Assembly: GCA_050084985.1 (NCBI GenBank) | Contig: JBITNC010000001.1 | Span: 26,040,001 to 26,104,000 of the forward strand | Origin: Nageia nagi | Taxonomy: Eukaryota; Pinophyta | Length of the DNA: 64,000 bases | Reading direction: 5' to 3' | In this document: piece by piece, positions 23,592 through 33,979 of the stretch | Layout of the letters: each line of letters opens with the position of its first letter | Position numbering within the stretch: position 1 is the stretch's first letter | Notes under the pieces: model-generated | Database searches by the model: none | What the model was told of the DNA's origin: nothing | The model's input: the letters and a program-made list of their open reading frames with translations, nothing else | Made by a program: the position numbers and the translations under genes

Positions 23592-23993
23592 TGTTATGAT
23601 GTTACAAATATAAAAAGAAAAATATTATAGAAATGGAATGAATATTGATTTGAAATAAGATAATGACAACTATTAATTGGAAATAATAGAGCATGCACTG
23701 GTAAATAGAATACAAAATAGCATCAATAAGTAGATAAGGATAGGATTTTACTGAATAGTAATAGAATCATAGGTTGCTCTGAGGGGGCTACCTCCTTACA
23801 ACTTCAAAGGAAAAAATAATGTTCAAGATGCCTTTTTCCACACACTTCCATATATTTATATTAAACTAACCTTAACCTTAATAGTAATGCAAAATTGGGC
23901 CCCACCCTTACAATCACAATATTACAATATAGGTCAACAATTTAATAAAATACTAATACTAACACTAAAATGTTAGGATGTGAGATCCTAATA
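23592..23993 (-). repeat. 5' LTR of element B
   Basis: 402 bp, the same length as 18,025-18,426. Its first dinucleotide has mutated from TG to TA. It ends CATCATAACA just before the primer site. Confidence 0.92.
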
Positions 23994-24200
23994 GAAATAG
24001 CCTTAAGTGTGCTCCAACTCTCCTTTGATTGGAGCCATTGTTAAGCAACAATAAAAGTAGTACTTTTTCTAGAAGCTCTCATGTAATAGCTACAATCTTG
24101 GCAAAAAATAATACCTAAAAGGTAAGTTAGTTTCAGTCATAAATGCATCCTTTTGGATTTTGTAGACAAATAGAAAAGGATCATCAATGGTCTAAGAATA
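23994..24200 (-). pseudogene. Antisense PMD gene, N-terminal segment split off by B
   Basis: Read on the minus strand, WLQSKESWSTLKAIS lies immediately upstream of chromovirus B. With B and one GAAAT copy removed it continues in the same frame into SLNYLDFVDYIYHDRDM at 18,019. The gene's true start lies somewhere left of this in its own sense and is not identified. Confidence 0.65.
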
Positions 24201-25010
24201 GTAAAAGAGGATCACCCATGATCCAAACTAGGGTAGAAGGGACCATCAATAGCCCTCTTCCCGTATGACATGATGATAAAATTTCATGTACAAGGTCATA
24301 TGAAAAAGACAAACATGGCCATGGAGATAGAAAAATGAAAAATAACACTAAAAATCAAAAACAAAATCATATATTTTGTAATAGGTAAAACATTAGGGAT
24401 AGAATGCTAAATTTATAGAAAATATATAAAAGCACAGGAAAAAGTAGGAATACACCAAAGAAAAGATAGGTAAAAATGATTTACTTGATGGCCAGCAGAA
24501 GATTTCATCACTAAAGTAGCTCTATGTCTCTCTCGGCATGTGATCGGTAAAGCCATAATAGAAAGTTGTGAAAAAGAAGTAGAAGTACTCACAAATTGAT
24601 AGTTATAAAGTCAAAAACAAACATCCATTGAACAGATTCTTAAAACTCCAAAGCACTCTCCACTCTCAAAATGCAAGCAAGTGATAATGAAAAAGGGTCA
24701 AGCCCTTTTATAAGATTTTAAGAGCACATATTCTTAAATAGTCTCAATTTGTGTAACTATGGATTACAAGTAGGTAAATGAAGTAGTTAATCAAAATCAA
24801 TAGAAAATATGCCATTGTTCAGGTTTTACAATTTTATAAAATTCTTTATGAAAAGGATCGCTGGTGGCCTTCTTTTGTTAAGCATTAAGGATCATTAACA
24901 ATGTGCTTTTGTGAAAATAAACCACTTACGTTCCTTGTTTTGTCAGATTGAACATCATGATTTGTTGGACATGATGAAGAATTATGTATATGGATGTATC
25001 TTGGATTGTA
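24201..25010. other. Element A internal, non-coding
   Basis: I see no coding similarity. It would contain the promoter and 5' exon(s) of the antisense PMD gene if that gene was ever expressed. No clear TATA was chosen. Confidence 0.4.
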
Positions 25011-25019
25011 TTTTATTAC

Positions 25020-25430
25020 ATGTGTCTTGGCATGGAGTTTTAGCTTCCACATAGACATCATGGTTCTTCAGCATGAGATTTTAAGCGTTATCACATATTA
25101 TCATGCTTTTTGGCATAGAGTATTAGCTCTCATCATATCATGCCTCTTGGCATAGAGTTTCAACTCTTATCATATCATGGCCCTTGGTGTAGAGTCTTAG
25201 CTCTCATCATATCATGCCTCTTGATGTAGAGTTTTAGCTCTCATCATATAATGCCTCTTAGCATGAAATCTTAGCTCCCATATATACATGTTGTAGAGTT
25301 TGGTTCTTATATGGTTGCAATACATCGGTTGGTGTGAGGTATTAGCTTCTATTATATTGCAGTTATGCAAAACTTAACTCTCATCATATTATAGTAGGCC
25401 TCTTGGTGTAGAGTTGAGCTCCCATTCTAC
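25020..25430 (+). repeat. Minisatellite array in 3' region of element A
   Basis: About nine degenerate units of roughly 40 bp share CCTCTTGGCATAGAGTTT and TAGCTCTCATCATATCATG. The first and last units are most diverged. Tandem arrays upstream of the 3' LTR are a known feature of Tat-group elements. Confidence 0.9.
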
Positions 25431-25494
25431 TATAGTATGCTATTCGTTGATGTTTGTCAAAGTTGTCATATGTTATGTGTTGTCTTGTCAACAA

Positions 25495-25605
25495 GGTTTT
25501 GGTATGGTCATGTGTGGTTATGTGTTATCATGTGTGGTCATGCATGGTCATGTGTTGTCATGTGTGGTCATGTGTTATCATGTGTGGTCATGTGTTGTTA
25601 GTATC
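25495..25605 (+). repeat. TGTGGTCATG short tandem repeat
   Basis: About ten alternating TGTGGTCATG / TGTTATCATG decamers lie between the minisatellite and the 3' LTR. A short ORF over them (25,414-25,746) is a by-product of the repeat. Confidence 0.9.
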
Positions 25606-25835
25606 ATAACAAAGGAAAAATTGAAAAACATCACAGTAGGGAGTTTTCTCATCTCATATCTAGCTTTTATAAGTTTTTCTATATTACAATCTTTGTTGAA
25701 ATTCAGATTAATTAGTGTTGGTATTATGTTTATTAATGCTTACTAATATTTCATTACTATGACATCTTGGTTGTACTTTGAATGAAAAATCTCAATGCAC
25801 CTAGTAATATCAATTTCTCATCAAAGTGGGGCATA

Positions 25836-26648
25836 TGTTATCACATAAAATTTATTTATGCATTTAAATAAATAAATTTTCTTGCACTAATACATACCTA
25901 GAATATTTAATGCATGATATCAATGCTTATCTTGAATATGATCATAATGTCAATATTTATTTTGAATATGATATCAATGATTATATTGAATATCATTATG
26001 TGCTATGGGCTAACCCTATTTATGTAGGTACACATCGACCTAAGGAGTAGGTCATATTATTATCTATATAAATAGGGATCTAATAGTAAGTCCACATCAA
26101 GGACATACAGGATTCCATATCTAATCTTGGTGATGGTAATCCTTTAGGTGTCTTAACACCACCATTTAAGGTTGTGGTTTATGTACTTACTTATGCGAGC
26201 TATTTTGATGTTGATGATCTATATTGACATCACATCTATATCTGAAACATCCATATGCAAGTACTTGACTCAATTTGAGAACAAAAGGCACTTTAACAAA
26301 GACTACTAGTGCTCATTATTCATGCTAAATACACTATTAACATTCCTTTTGAACACCATATAGATCGTTCACGATCCTATTTTTGCAATATTTCAGGTCA
26401 CAGCTTCTGGAGCAAGATTCTTCTATCATCCACACATCAAATATATTATCATTTATTGGTTTCAAGTACATTTTGTAAGGTAAGTATACAAATCACAATT
26501 CTTGATTGGTATTATCATCCTAATTCTAGAATGGCTATCTTCTTCATCTATTTTTCTGTGTGGTCTAAATTGCTATTTGTAGCTTGAAATAAGTATCTTG
26601 GGTTTTATAATTATTTATTTATTTGCATTCTCAAAATATTTGTAAATA
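25836..26648 (+). repeat. 3' LTR of element A
   Basis: 813 bp beginning TGTTATCACATAAAATTT and ending TTGTAAATA (CA decayed to TA). A purine tract AAAGTGGGGCATA precedes it at 25,823-25,835. TATA box near 26,065. Confidence 0.93.
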
Positions 26649-26653
26649 GAAGG

Positions 26654-27173
26654 TTTGAACTTCATAAGATATACTTTTGTGAGAACTATCCTTATCCAAA
26701 ATACTGCAAGAAGAGCACCCACACCATGAAAATAATTGTTTAGGGCATCCACATCATGGGAACAATGGAACCTTAGTGTAGGTGAAGCTTCATGAACACC
26801 TTGTGGAGGTAGATGGCAAAAGGTCATTAGAAAGAAAAGACACAGGTTTGGAAACAAAAAATGAATCTTGAAGGATCATTTGGAATATAGAGAAAATGAA
26901 GGAAAAGAGAAAAGACATTGGTGAACATTATGAGGAAGAGGAGGTAGCCACTTCTATGGAAAATTGCTACCATTATTGGAGCAAAACTTGTTATTGTTAG
27001 TGAACAACTATTACCATTAAAGATATTATTTCAGTCAAATGAAAATCAAAAACCAAGTTAAAGCAAGTCTTCACTGGATATTCTTCTTCTCATTGCCATG
27101 TTTGCTACTAGTTTGGGTGGACAACATCATAGCCTACTGATAAGTATGAAATGTAATAACCGTAGTGTAGGGT
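26654..27173. other. Unassigned spacer between elements A and C
   Basis: I recognise no gene. Purine-rich with several short frames and no family match. Confidence 0.4.
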
Positions 27174-27178
27174 GAACA

Positions 27179-27733
27179 TGAGAGAAACTAATCCTAAATA
27201 AATATATTTCTCTTCTACCAAGATCTCAAGAAAGCTCTCACAACATAAACATGTAGCATAACATAATAACTAATCTCATGAATATAACGTTTATATAAAA
27301 TGGTTCCTCCAACCATGGGAGTACATCCACTAATCTAAAATCTTTATTATCAAGATGGACTCTCTTACAACTTCTCTTCCTACTTATCCTAACAATCCTA
27401 AAGCATAACAACACTACAAACTTGAGTGATTAATATCAAGGAAATGGCCTTCTATTTATAGGAAAAATACCTCCTTTGGATCACTCTTTTAAACATTATA
27501 CAAAGCCATAACATGCAACACCCTTTTACCCAAAGGCCAGGTCCATGAGATGAAGTGTAGGACAAGATACATTATTATATTCACAAATACTTAGAAGGTA
27601 TCTAAGTATACTTTTAAGTATTAAAAAATTTACATTATCTTATTCATTAAATACTTATGGTATCTAAGATACCTTTAAGTATTAATTGAATTTACATTAA
27701 GAGAATTTACAATAATGTATTAACATTCCAACA
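27179..27733 (-). repeat. 3' LTR of element C
   Basis: 555 bp; on the minus strand it starts TGTTGGAATG and ends TTTCTCTCA. It matches 36,228-36,625, which lacks about 150 bp of its central part. TATAAATAG lies at 27,452-27,460. Confidence 0.88.
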
Positions 27734-27745
27734 CTCCCCCTTAAT
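27734..27745 (-). promoter_or_regulatory. Polypurine tract of element C
   Basis: The minus strand reads TTAAGGGGGAG directly before the LTR start TGTTGGAATG. Element D has lost the equivalent bases. Confidence 0.75.
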
Positions 27746-28259
27746 GCATTATTAGGATAAAGTGGAGAGAGAAAAGAGAGAGTTTCCCTCCATAGAGATC
27801 CAATTGAATATGAGAAAATTTATATATTTGAAAAATAAATAAAATCTTATATTGAAGCTCATTACAATATCATTTGATAAAATGGTTTATAATACAATCA
27901 TTAATCATAACTAGTTTCATTGTACAAAGTAATCATTCAACATAAGTTGACATGATGAGCATCCATGAGCCTACCTACTTGAATTAGGTAACTTACATCT
28001 CAAGAAGAAACTTACAAGCTACAAACAACTCATAAAATGAATATAAATATTCATATCAACATATTATAAATGAATCAAGTAATGTCATCCTTAAATTAAT
28101 CAATGGTGCACTATAAATCATCACAAAGATGCCAAGCCAATACTCATAATCACCTACTATATAAAAATGTGTATTGATAAAAATAAAAAAGAGCATAAGC
28201 ACATACAAGTTCCTCACATATGGATAATCAAAGAGTGTCAAAATGCATATACTGATTCT

Positions 28260-28540
28260 TCACATATTGATAACTGAAACAATGCTAGAAGAAGCCAAAA
28301 TGTACTAGTTCCTCACAAGGAGTGAACTAATCACAAAGGTGAACATCATATACTAAAAAATGTATAACTAGTTCCTCAAATAAAGTGAACTAACCATAAA
28401 GGTGTACATCAAATGATAAAAAGTACAACTAGTTCCTCACACAAAGCAAACTAACTATGAAGGTGTACATCAAATGCTAAAAAAAATACAACTAGTTTCT
28501 TACATAGAGCGAACTAACATGAAGGTGTAAAAAAAAAAAA
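28260..28540 (-). repeat. Tandem repeat in 3' untranslated region of C
   Basis: Four to five units of about 63 bp share ACTAGTTCCTCACA, GTGAACTAAC and AAAGGTGTACATCAAATG. A related set of repeats occupies the same place in element D (43,340-43,570). Confidence 0.85.
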
Positions 28541-28639
28541 ATACTTATACAACAAAAATATCCTCTTTGAGATGAATTTGTCATCACATACATAAATTCA
28601 ACAAGAATTTATCCTTCACTCCCCCTTGAGGGCAACTTC

Positions 28640-31600
28640 ACCAACCCAATATATCAATGAAGTTTAGAACTAATGGAAAATATTACATTTGAAGGGTATC
28701 ATCCAAAACCTTCTCCTTGATAAAATAGCCTAGGATTTATACATGTTTTGTTCTCTAATGTAAAATAAGGTTCTATGCCAAAGCAATAGCTAATTGATTA
28801 TCTAAAAAAATTTGATATGGGTGAGCCTGGTCATACCCAATTTCTTTTAGATACCTCAACCAAATAGCTTCCTTGGTTATGACTGACATTGCTTGATATT
28901 TTACCTCTATAGTATAAAGAGTAGTAGTAAGCTACTTCTTGGAAGCCCAAGAGATATCATCTAAACCAATGACAAATACAACAGCAAAGTTTGATTTTCT
29001 ATCATCTCTATCTTCCCCATAGTCAAAATCTACGAACCCTAAGAGAACAAATAAGGGCAACTTAGAATACTTGAGAGCAAGATGCTTAGTTACTGTAATA
29101 CACAATATTTATTTAACAACATTGAAGTTTTCAATATATAGTTTTTATATAAACCATACCATCATATTTAATGTAACAAAAATATCTATCCTAAAGATAT
29201 TTAAATAAACAATACCAATTAATTTTCTATAAGTTGTAGCATCCTCCAACTAATAATTGGATCTAAAATACAAAGTGATTCCAAGAGAGACTGGAATTGC
29301 AACATGTTTATAATCCTCCATTCCAAACCTTTGCAATATATATGAGATATACTTGGATTAACTTAGGTGAGTACAATCCTTGTATTGGTACACTTGTATA
29401 CCAAAGGAGTAGTGCAAGATACCAAGATTAGTCATTTCAAATGTTTCCTTTAGTTTGGATATGTACTCTTGGATGATTTTAACATTATTCTATGTAATTA
29501 ACAAATCATTCATATATCAAAGAATCAAAATCACATCTATCCTTGATTGAACATATATAGATATTTATCAGATAAGCATTGAGAAAACTCAATGTCCTCA
29601 AATTATCTTGGAATCTTTTTGTACCAGGCTCTAGGTGCTTGCTTAGTACATGAAAAGACTTTATTAGCTTGCACACAAAGGATTCTTTTTCTTCCACAAA
29701 AAACTTTTCTATTTGGTTCATGTAGATTTTCACACCTAAGTCACCATTGAGAAAAGAACTCTTGACATCAAGCTAAAAAAATTTCCATCCCTGAGCTGCT
29801 AAAAGAGAAAATATTAACTTGATGATAGACATCATTTTCATTGGAGCAAAGGTTTTCTCATAATTAACTCCATATTTTTGAAAAAAATATTTAGCTACTA
29901 ACCTTGCCTTGTATTTCTCAATTTATTCAATTGAATTATATTTGACCTTGTAAATTCACTTATTGCTAATCACATTCCATTCATTAGGATAGGAAACCAA
30001 ATCTTAAGTTTGATTTTTCTTTAGAACCTCATACTCCACTTTTAATGCTTCTATCCAATACTCATGCTTCAAAGCTTCCTTGAATGATGAGGGATCATTT
30101 TTGCTATTAATATTGATAAATAAGAATTTATTTAAGGTCATACTTCTAGTTATCTTTTATGTTGAAGAAGTTTTCTCATGAGGTGACTTATCCACACTTA
30201 TATCCATCGAGTTAGGTTCAATAGAATAGTCATAAAGATCATCCAGATTCTCACAAGAAATAGATTTTTCAAGAAATTCATTGAACTTTACATCCCTTGA
30301 GATAAACACTGCTATAGAGGAAGGAAAGTAGAGCCTATAGCCTCTATGCTAATTTTCATAGCCCACAAACATGCATTTTTTATATCTCTTATATATCTTC
30401 TTTCTTTTATCAAGAATAACAAAGGCATAAGCATCACAACCAAAAACCCTAAAGTGAGAGATGTTAAGTTTATTTCTTATCTATGCTTCATATAAAGTTT
30501 TTCATTCAACTACTTTCGTAAGAATTCTATTTAAGATGTAGATTGTAGTGCTCATAGCTTCACCCCATAAGAAACTAGGAAGGTTTTCCAACATACATCT
30601 TACCATTTCTTGAATAGTCCTATTCTTTCTTTCTATAACACCATTTTACTAGGTGTAAGGGATCATAAATTACTTCTTGATCTCATATTTGGTATAATAA
30701 TAATTAAACTCATTTTTATTATACTCACCCCCATTATTAGATCTCAACATCTTGATTTTGAAGTTAGACTAATTTTCAATCAATGATTTGAAATATTTTA
30801 ACCTATCAAAGGTTTGATCCTTGTGCTTTAGAAAATAACCAAATATCATCTTGCTGAAGCCGTTGATGAAGGTCAAGATATACAACACTCCATTAAGCAA
30901 CTTAGTTGAAAATAGACCCATCAAATCTAAATGCATAATATGAAGAGGTTGTGTTTTCTTTTTGCCTAATCTTTATCAAATTTTTACCTATTCATCTTGC
31001 CTAGGATGCACTTTTCATAAAGGCCAATTGTGGGTGATATTGTAGGAAAACCTTCCACAAGTTTTTGATCTCTCATAACTTGAATACTCTTGTGGTTAAT
31101 GTGGCCTAATTGATGGTGCTAAAGACTCCCCTTGGAGAAAACATTCGTAGCAAGGCATATATTTGTTGGAGCTTGATCCACAATATATAGATCATATTTT
31201 ATTGATCCTTTCACCAAAGTGGTAAGTCCTCTCTTCATGCATAAGGAGTGTGAGTTGAACTCAAAAGAGTATCTTTTCCTAACAACTTGAATTACAGAAA
31301 GAAGGTTTATAGAGAGCTTAAGCACATAGAGAATATTTTTAAGAAACTTTTCTTACAGTAATACACTCCTAATACCTTGAACTTCAAGGACTAAATTATC
31401 ACCTATCACAACTATATCTTTCCTATACTTACAAAAATTTTCAAACTTAACCTTTTCAAAACACATGTGATTAATACACCCAAAGTCAATAATCCAATCA
31501 TTCAAGATGTGAGACCTGGAGTAAAAAACATAAATATAAGAAGAATTCTTATTTTTCTTAACATTAATATTGTTTAATTTTTCAGATCCTTTACCATGTT

Positions 31601-31720
31601 GTTATTTCTTTTTCTTGTAGCAATCAAATTCTCTATGACCATAGATGCCACAAAAATTACAATTACCATTAAACTTGGCTTTGAATTTTCTTGACTTTTC
31701 ATTCCCATTCTGTTGTTTAT
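28640..31720 (-). pseudogene. gag (3' end) and pol of copia element C
   Basis: In sense order: a CCHC zinc knuckle CNFCGIYGHREFDC with a lysine-rich tail (31,602-31,690), a decayed protease region, a GAG_pre/zinc segment (31,119-31,325), and an integrase (NGVIERKNRTIQEMVRCML and LPSFLWGEAM near 30,600). RT pieces follow around 29,500-29,750 (KIYMNQIEKFFVEEKESFVC), where the active-site YVDD has become YMND. An RNase H-like end runs to about 28,690. The knuckle is intact but the upstream gag capsid region (UBN2-type) is absent, and stops are frequent. Confidence 0.87.
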
Positions 31721-31744
31721 TTTCACCATTTTTGAAATCCCTTT

Positions 31745-31990
31745 TTGGAGCATAGAAAGATAATCCTTGAATGGACAGGCACACATGTGGTATCACTACA
31801 CATGTCTTTCCACCTATATGGAGTTATGTCTAGACCAACAGAGGACTTAGAAAAAATTAATAAGCACAAAATTTTCACCACTTGGATCGATGGACTAAAA
31901 GGCTCCAATCTACGTTGTTCTCACCTCATGGGTGTCCAAACAAGTCATGTTGCATAATAAAATGTATGAATGTGTTCATTTTAGAGGAAG
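31745..31990 (-). repeat. Leader block conserved between C and D
   Basis: On the minus strand this block aligns with 38,690-38,950 of element D in the same sense orientation. In both copies the opposite (antisense) strand carries a short ORF with a similar core (VVSLHMSFHLYGVMSRPTED here; VASLHRYIYLYEVMFRPIED in D). Here it ends directly against the zinc-knuckle region, showing that the gag N-terminus was deleted in C. Confidence 0.7.
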
Positions 31991-32404
31991 CACTTTCAAT
32001 GTTTGTGATATTTGCAAAAATATAAAGTAAAAGCACATAAAATAAAGTGCTTAAAACATCATCCAAACTTGAAACTTAAAAATACATAATTCTACATGAT
32101 ATCTAAGAGTGAAATCTAAAAGTGTCCAATAGGTTTTATCACAACCTCAAGAGGACTTTTTTACAAAAAAATTTCATAAGTTTTAAGTAACAAGAACCAA
32201 TGAGTTCTCCCCTTTTTTCCTAAAACATTAATTTAATAAAAAATTTCATGCTTAAAAAAACAAAACTTAGCAAGATTCCATGCTTAAAAAAATACTTAAC
32301 AAGATTCCATCAAAAATTAACTCAAGAAATATTACCTTCTCCCCTCTAATTTTTGAGATATTTTTTTTCTTAATTTCCTTTAAAAATTAATGCTTCAAAA
32401 TTCC

Positions 32405-32590
32405 CCCCCCTTTTTTTTTGAAGGTTTGCATGGAATTAACACTCATGATTTATTACATTTGACATATCCACTTGCAAGCTAGGGGGTGAGATTTGAACTT
32501 TGCGTCTTTTGTGAACAACTCAAGAGATTTAAACTACCCCTCTCACCAACTCCCTACACTTGCTGGATTTTTTTTGCCTTTTTCAATTAA
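32405..32590 (-). mobile_element. SINE-like element with A-tail
   Basis: The minus strand shows a pol III A-box-like TTGGTGAGAGGGG, a B-box-like AGTTCAAATCTC and an A9 tail. The tail ends against a G8 run that element D has (as an uninterrupted G-run) at the corresponding place (38,406). The unit is about 180 bp and absent from D, so it inserted after the two copies diverged. Family not recognised. Confidence 0.5.
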
Positions 32591-32814
32591 ATCCCTTTAA
32601 AAAAAATTCTCAATCAATTTTCCCATTTTAAAATAATTTCCATTAAACTCCCATTCAAAATAAGCTTAGCAATTTTCCTCTTATTAGAATTTACCTTACA
32701 AAATATCCCCATTTTAAAAATAATTCTAAAAAAAAATTAATCAATATCATCCTAAAAAAATTACTATCCTTATCCTTTTAAAAATTTACCACTTATTGTT
32801 AAAAATAATATAGA

Positions 32815-32990
32815 AAGAAAAAAAGAAAGAAAGTTTATTAATGTCCATGGGAGACTAAGAGTAGTCTATGCGACAATTGTATTTGAGTACAATGTATGTC
32901 ATAGCTAGTGGGAATTGAACATGGGAATTAATACATAACAAGGTCCGCATGTAACCAACTCAACCCAAAATTGTACATAAATAATAAATG
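32815..32990 (-). mobile_element. Second SINE-like element
   Basis: The minus strand has an A-box-like TTGGTTACATGCGG, and about 33 bp later a B-box TGTTCAATTCCC, tRNA-like spacing. A TTTCTTTCTTTTTTTC tail closes it. No counterpart is visible in D. Family not recognised. Confidence 0.45.
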
Positions 32991-33189
32991 TGGACAAGTC
33001 ACTTTCCATCAAACTTGCAAGTGTGCATTTAATGCACTATCAAAGAGCATCACATTTGATAAAAAATATTAGAAATTTTATTAAAGAGAAAATTAAGGGT
33101 AATTTCTCAAAAAATGCACCATTTAAAAATTTAAACATAGTTCATACCACCATAAAATAAATATACTTGCTATCTCTACAAAAATATAT

Positions 33190-33620
33190 TAAAAACTATT
33201 AATTGGAGGGGTGCTACATAGCTGGGAGGATTATGGAGAGGTGGGTTGTTTGAATCAATGAGGTTGAGTTGCGTTGGGCTCTAATAGGATGCATAAGGCA
33301 TGTGAAAGGGTCAAAAGAGGCATGGCAATGTTGGATTTTTGAGGTGTTGAGGAGGTGCATAGCACCAAGGAGAGGAAGCATGGAGATTGTGTGAGATATG
33401 GGATGGGAGGATTTAGGGCAATGTGGTATGCAACATCAAACATGTGTTAGGGAGGGATGGTATCGTAAGTGGGGGGTAGCAAGTTTTGGGTTGCAAGGAA
33501 GTGGAGGATAGTGGAACATGTAGAGGGAGGCATGCAATGTTGTGTGAGGTGGCCATTACATAGCTAAGCGATGTAGCACTCTACCGTTAGGTGGTTGGAG
33601 TATTCACCAAGGGTGCCAAC
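33190..33620. other. G-rich block inside the C leader
   Basis: A strongly G-rich, C-poor plus strand (AGGAGG, GGGAGG, GGGGGG motifs) stands out from its AT-rich surroundings. No coding similarity was recognised. It has no counterpart in element D and is presumably part of a later insertion. Confidence 0.6.
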
Positions 33621-33979
33621 ACTTTTATTTAATGTTTGATTTAAAAAAATTTATTTATTTAATTTTGATATTTTTTATTTAATTATTATTTAAAAAACTT
33701 TATATTTTGTTAAAAGCTATGCAACATGGGATGATATGTTATCCATAGGGTGTTAAAATGATCCACACATGGGTTTTAGGGGGAAGGGATATGACCTCAT
33801 TTCTCTCTTTTTTATTTATTTTAAAAATTTTTTCTATAAAAATATTTTTGTTATGATTTAAACAAAACAAAAATAGTTATTTTTTAATTAATTTGAAAAG
33901 AACATAACATATCATTTTAAAACTTTTTGATGAATGTTAATAAAAATTATTTTCTCAAAAGTGACCTTGGATCAAACCT

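Larger units (their letters stand above)
18025..23993 (-). mobile_element. Element B: nested Ty3/gypsy chromovirus
   Basis: Two 402-bp LTRs, a perfect GAAAT duplication, a tRNA-Met primer site, a purine tract and a full but decayed gag-pol (gag, protease, RT, RNase H, integrase, chromodomain) define a complete minus-strand element of about 6 kb. Domain order and the chromodomain after integrase place it among chromoviruses, probably the Reina-like group (inference). It inserted into the antisense PMD reading frame of element A. LTR identity by eye is in the high eighties percent, similar to element A. Confidence 0.95.
12775..26648 (+). mobile_element. Element A: non-autonomous Ty3/gypsy-like LTR retrotransposon with antisense PMD gene
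   Basis: Two 813-bp LTRs (12,775-13,587 and 25,836-26,648), a perfect GAAGG target duplication outside them and a purine tract before the 3' LTR define a complete insertion. Inside are a sense gag-like region (13,717-15,900), a minisatellite monomer pair, an antisense PMD gene with an intron (24.2 to 16.34 kb), a minisatellite array, and the nested chromovirus B. No protease, RT, RNase H or integrase of its own is visible, and only about 300 bp separate gag from the PMD gene. Mobilisation would need enzymes in trans. LTRs look high-eighties percent identical by eye, so the insertion is old. Tat-like affinity is inferred from the gag and the antisense ORF. Confidence 0.92.

Noticed and set aside
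25414-25746. 110-codon plus-strand ORF
   Set aside because: It mostly translates the TGTGGTCATG tandem repeat and spacer before the 3' LTR; its hydrophobic look comes from repeat composition.
32850-32960. A tRNA gene on the minus strand
   Set aside because: A- and B-box-like motifs are present but no cloverleaf with acceptor and anticodon stems can be folded by eye. SINE-like unit is the better reading.
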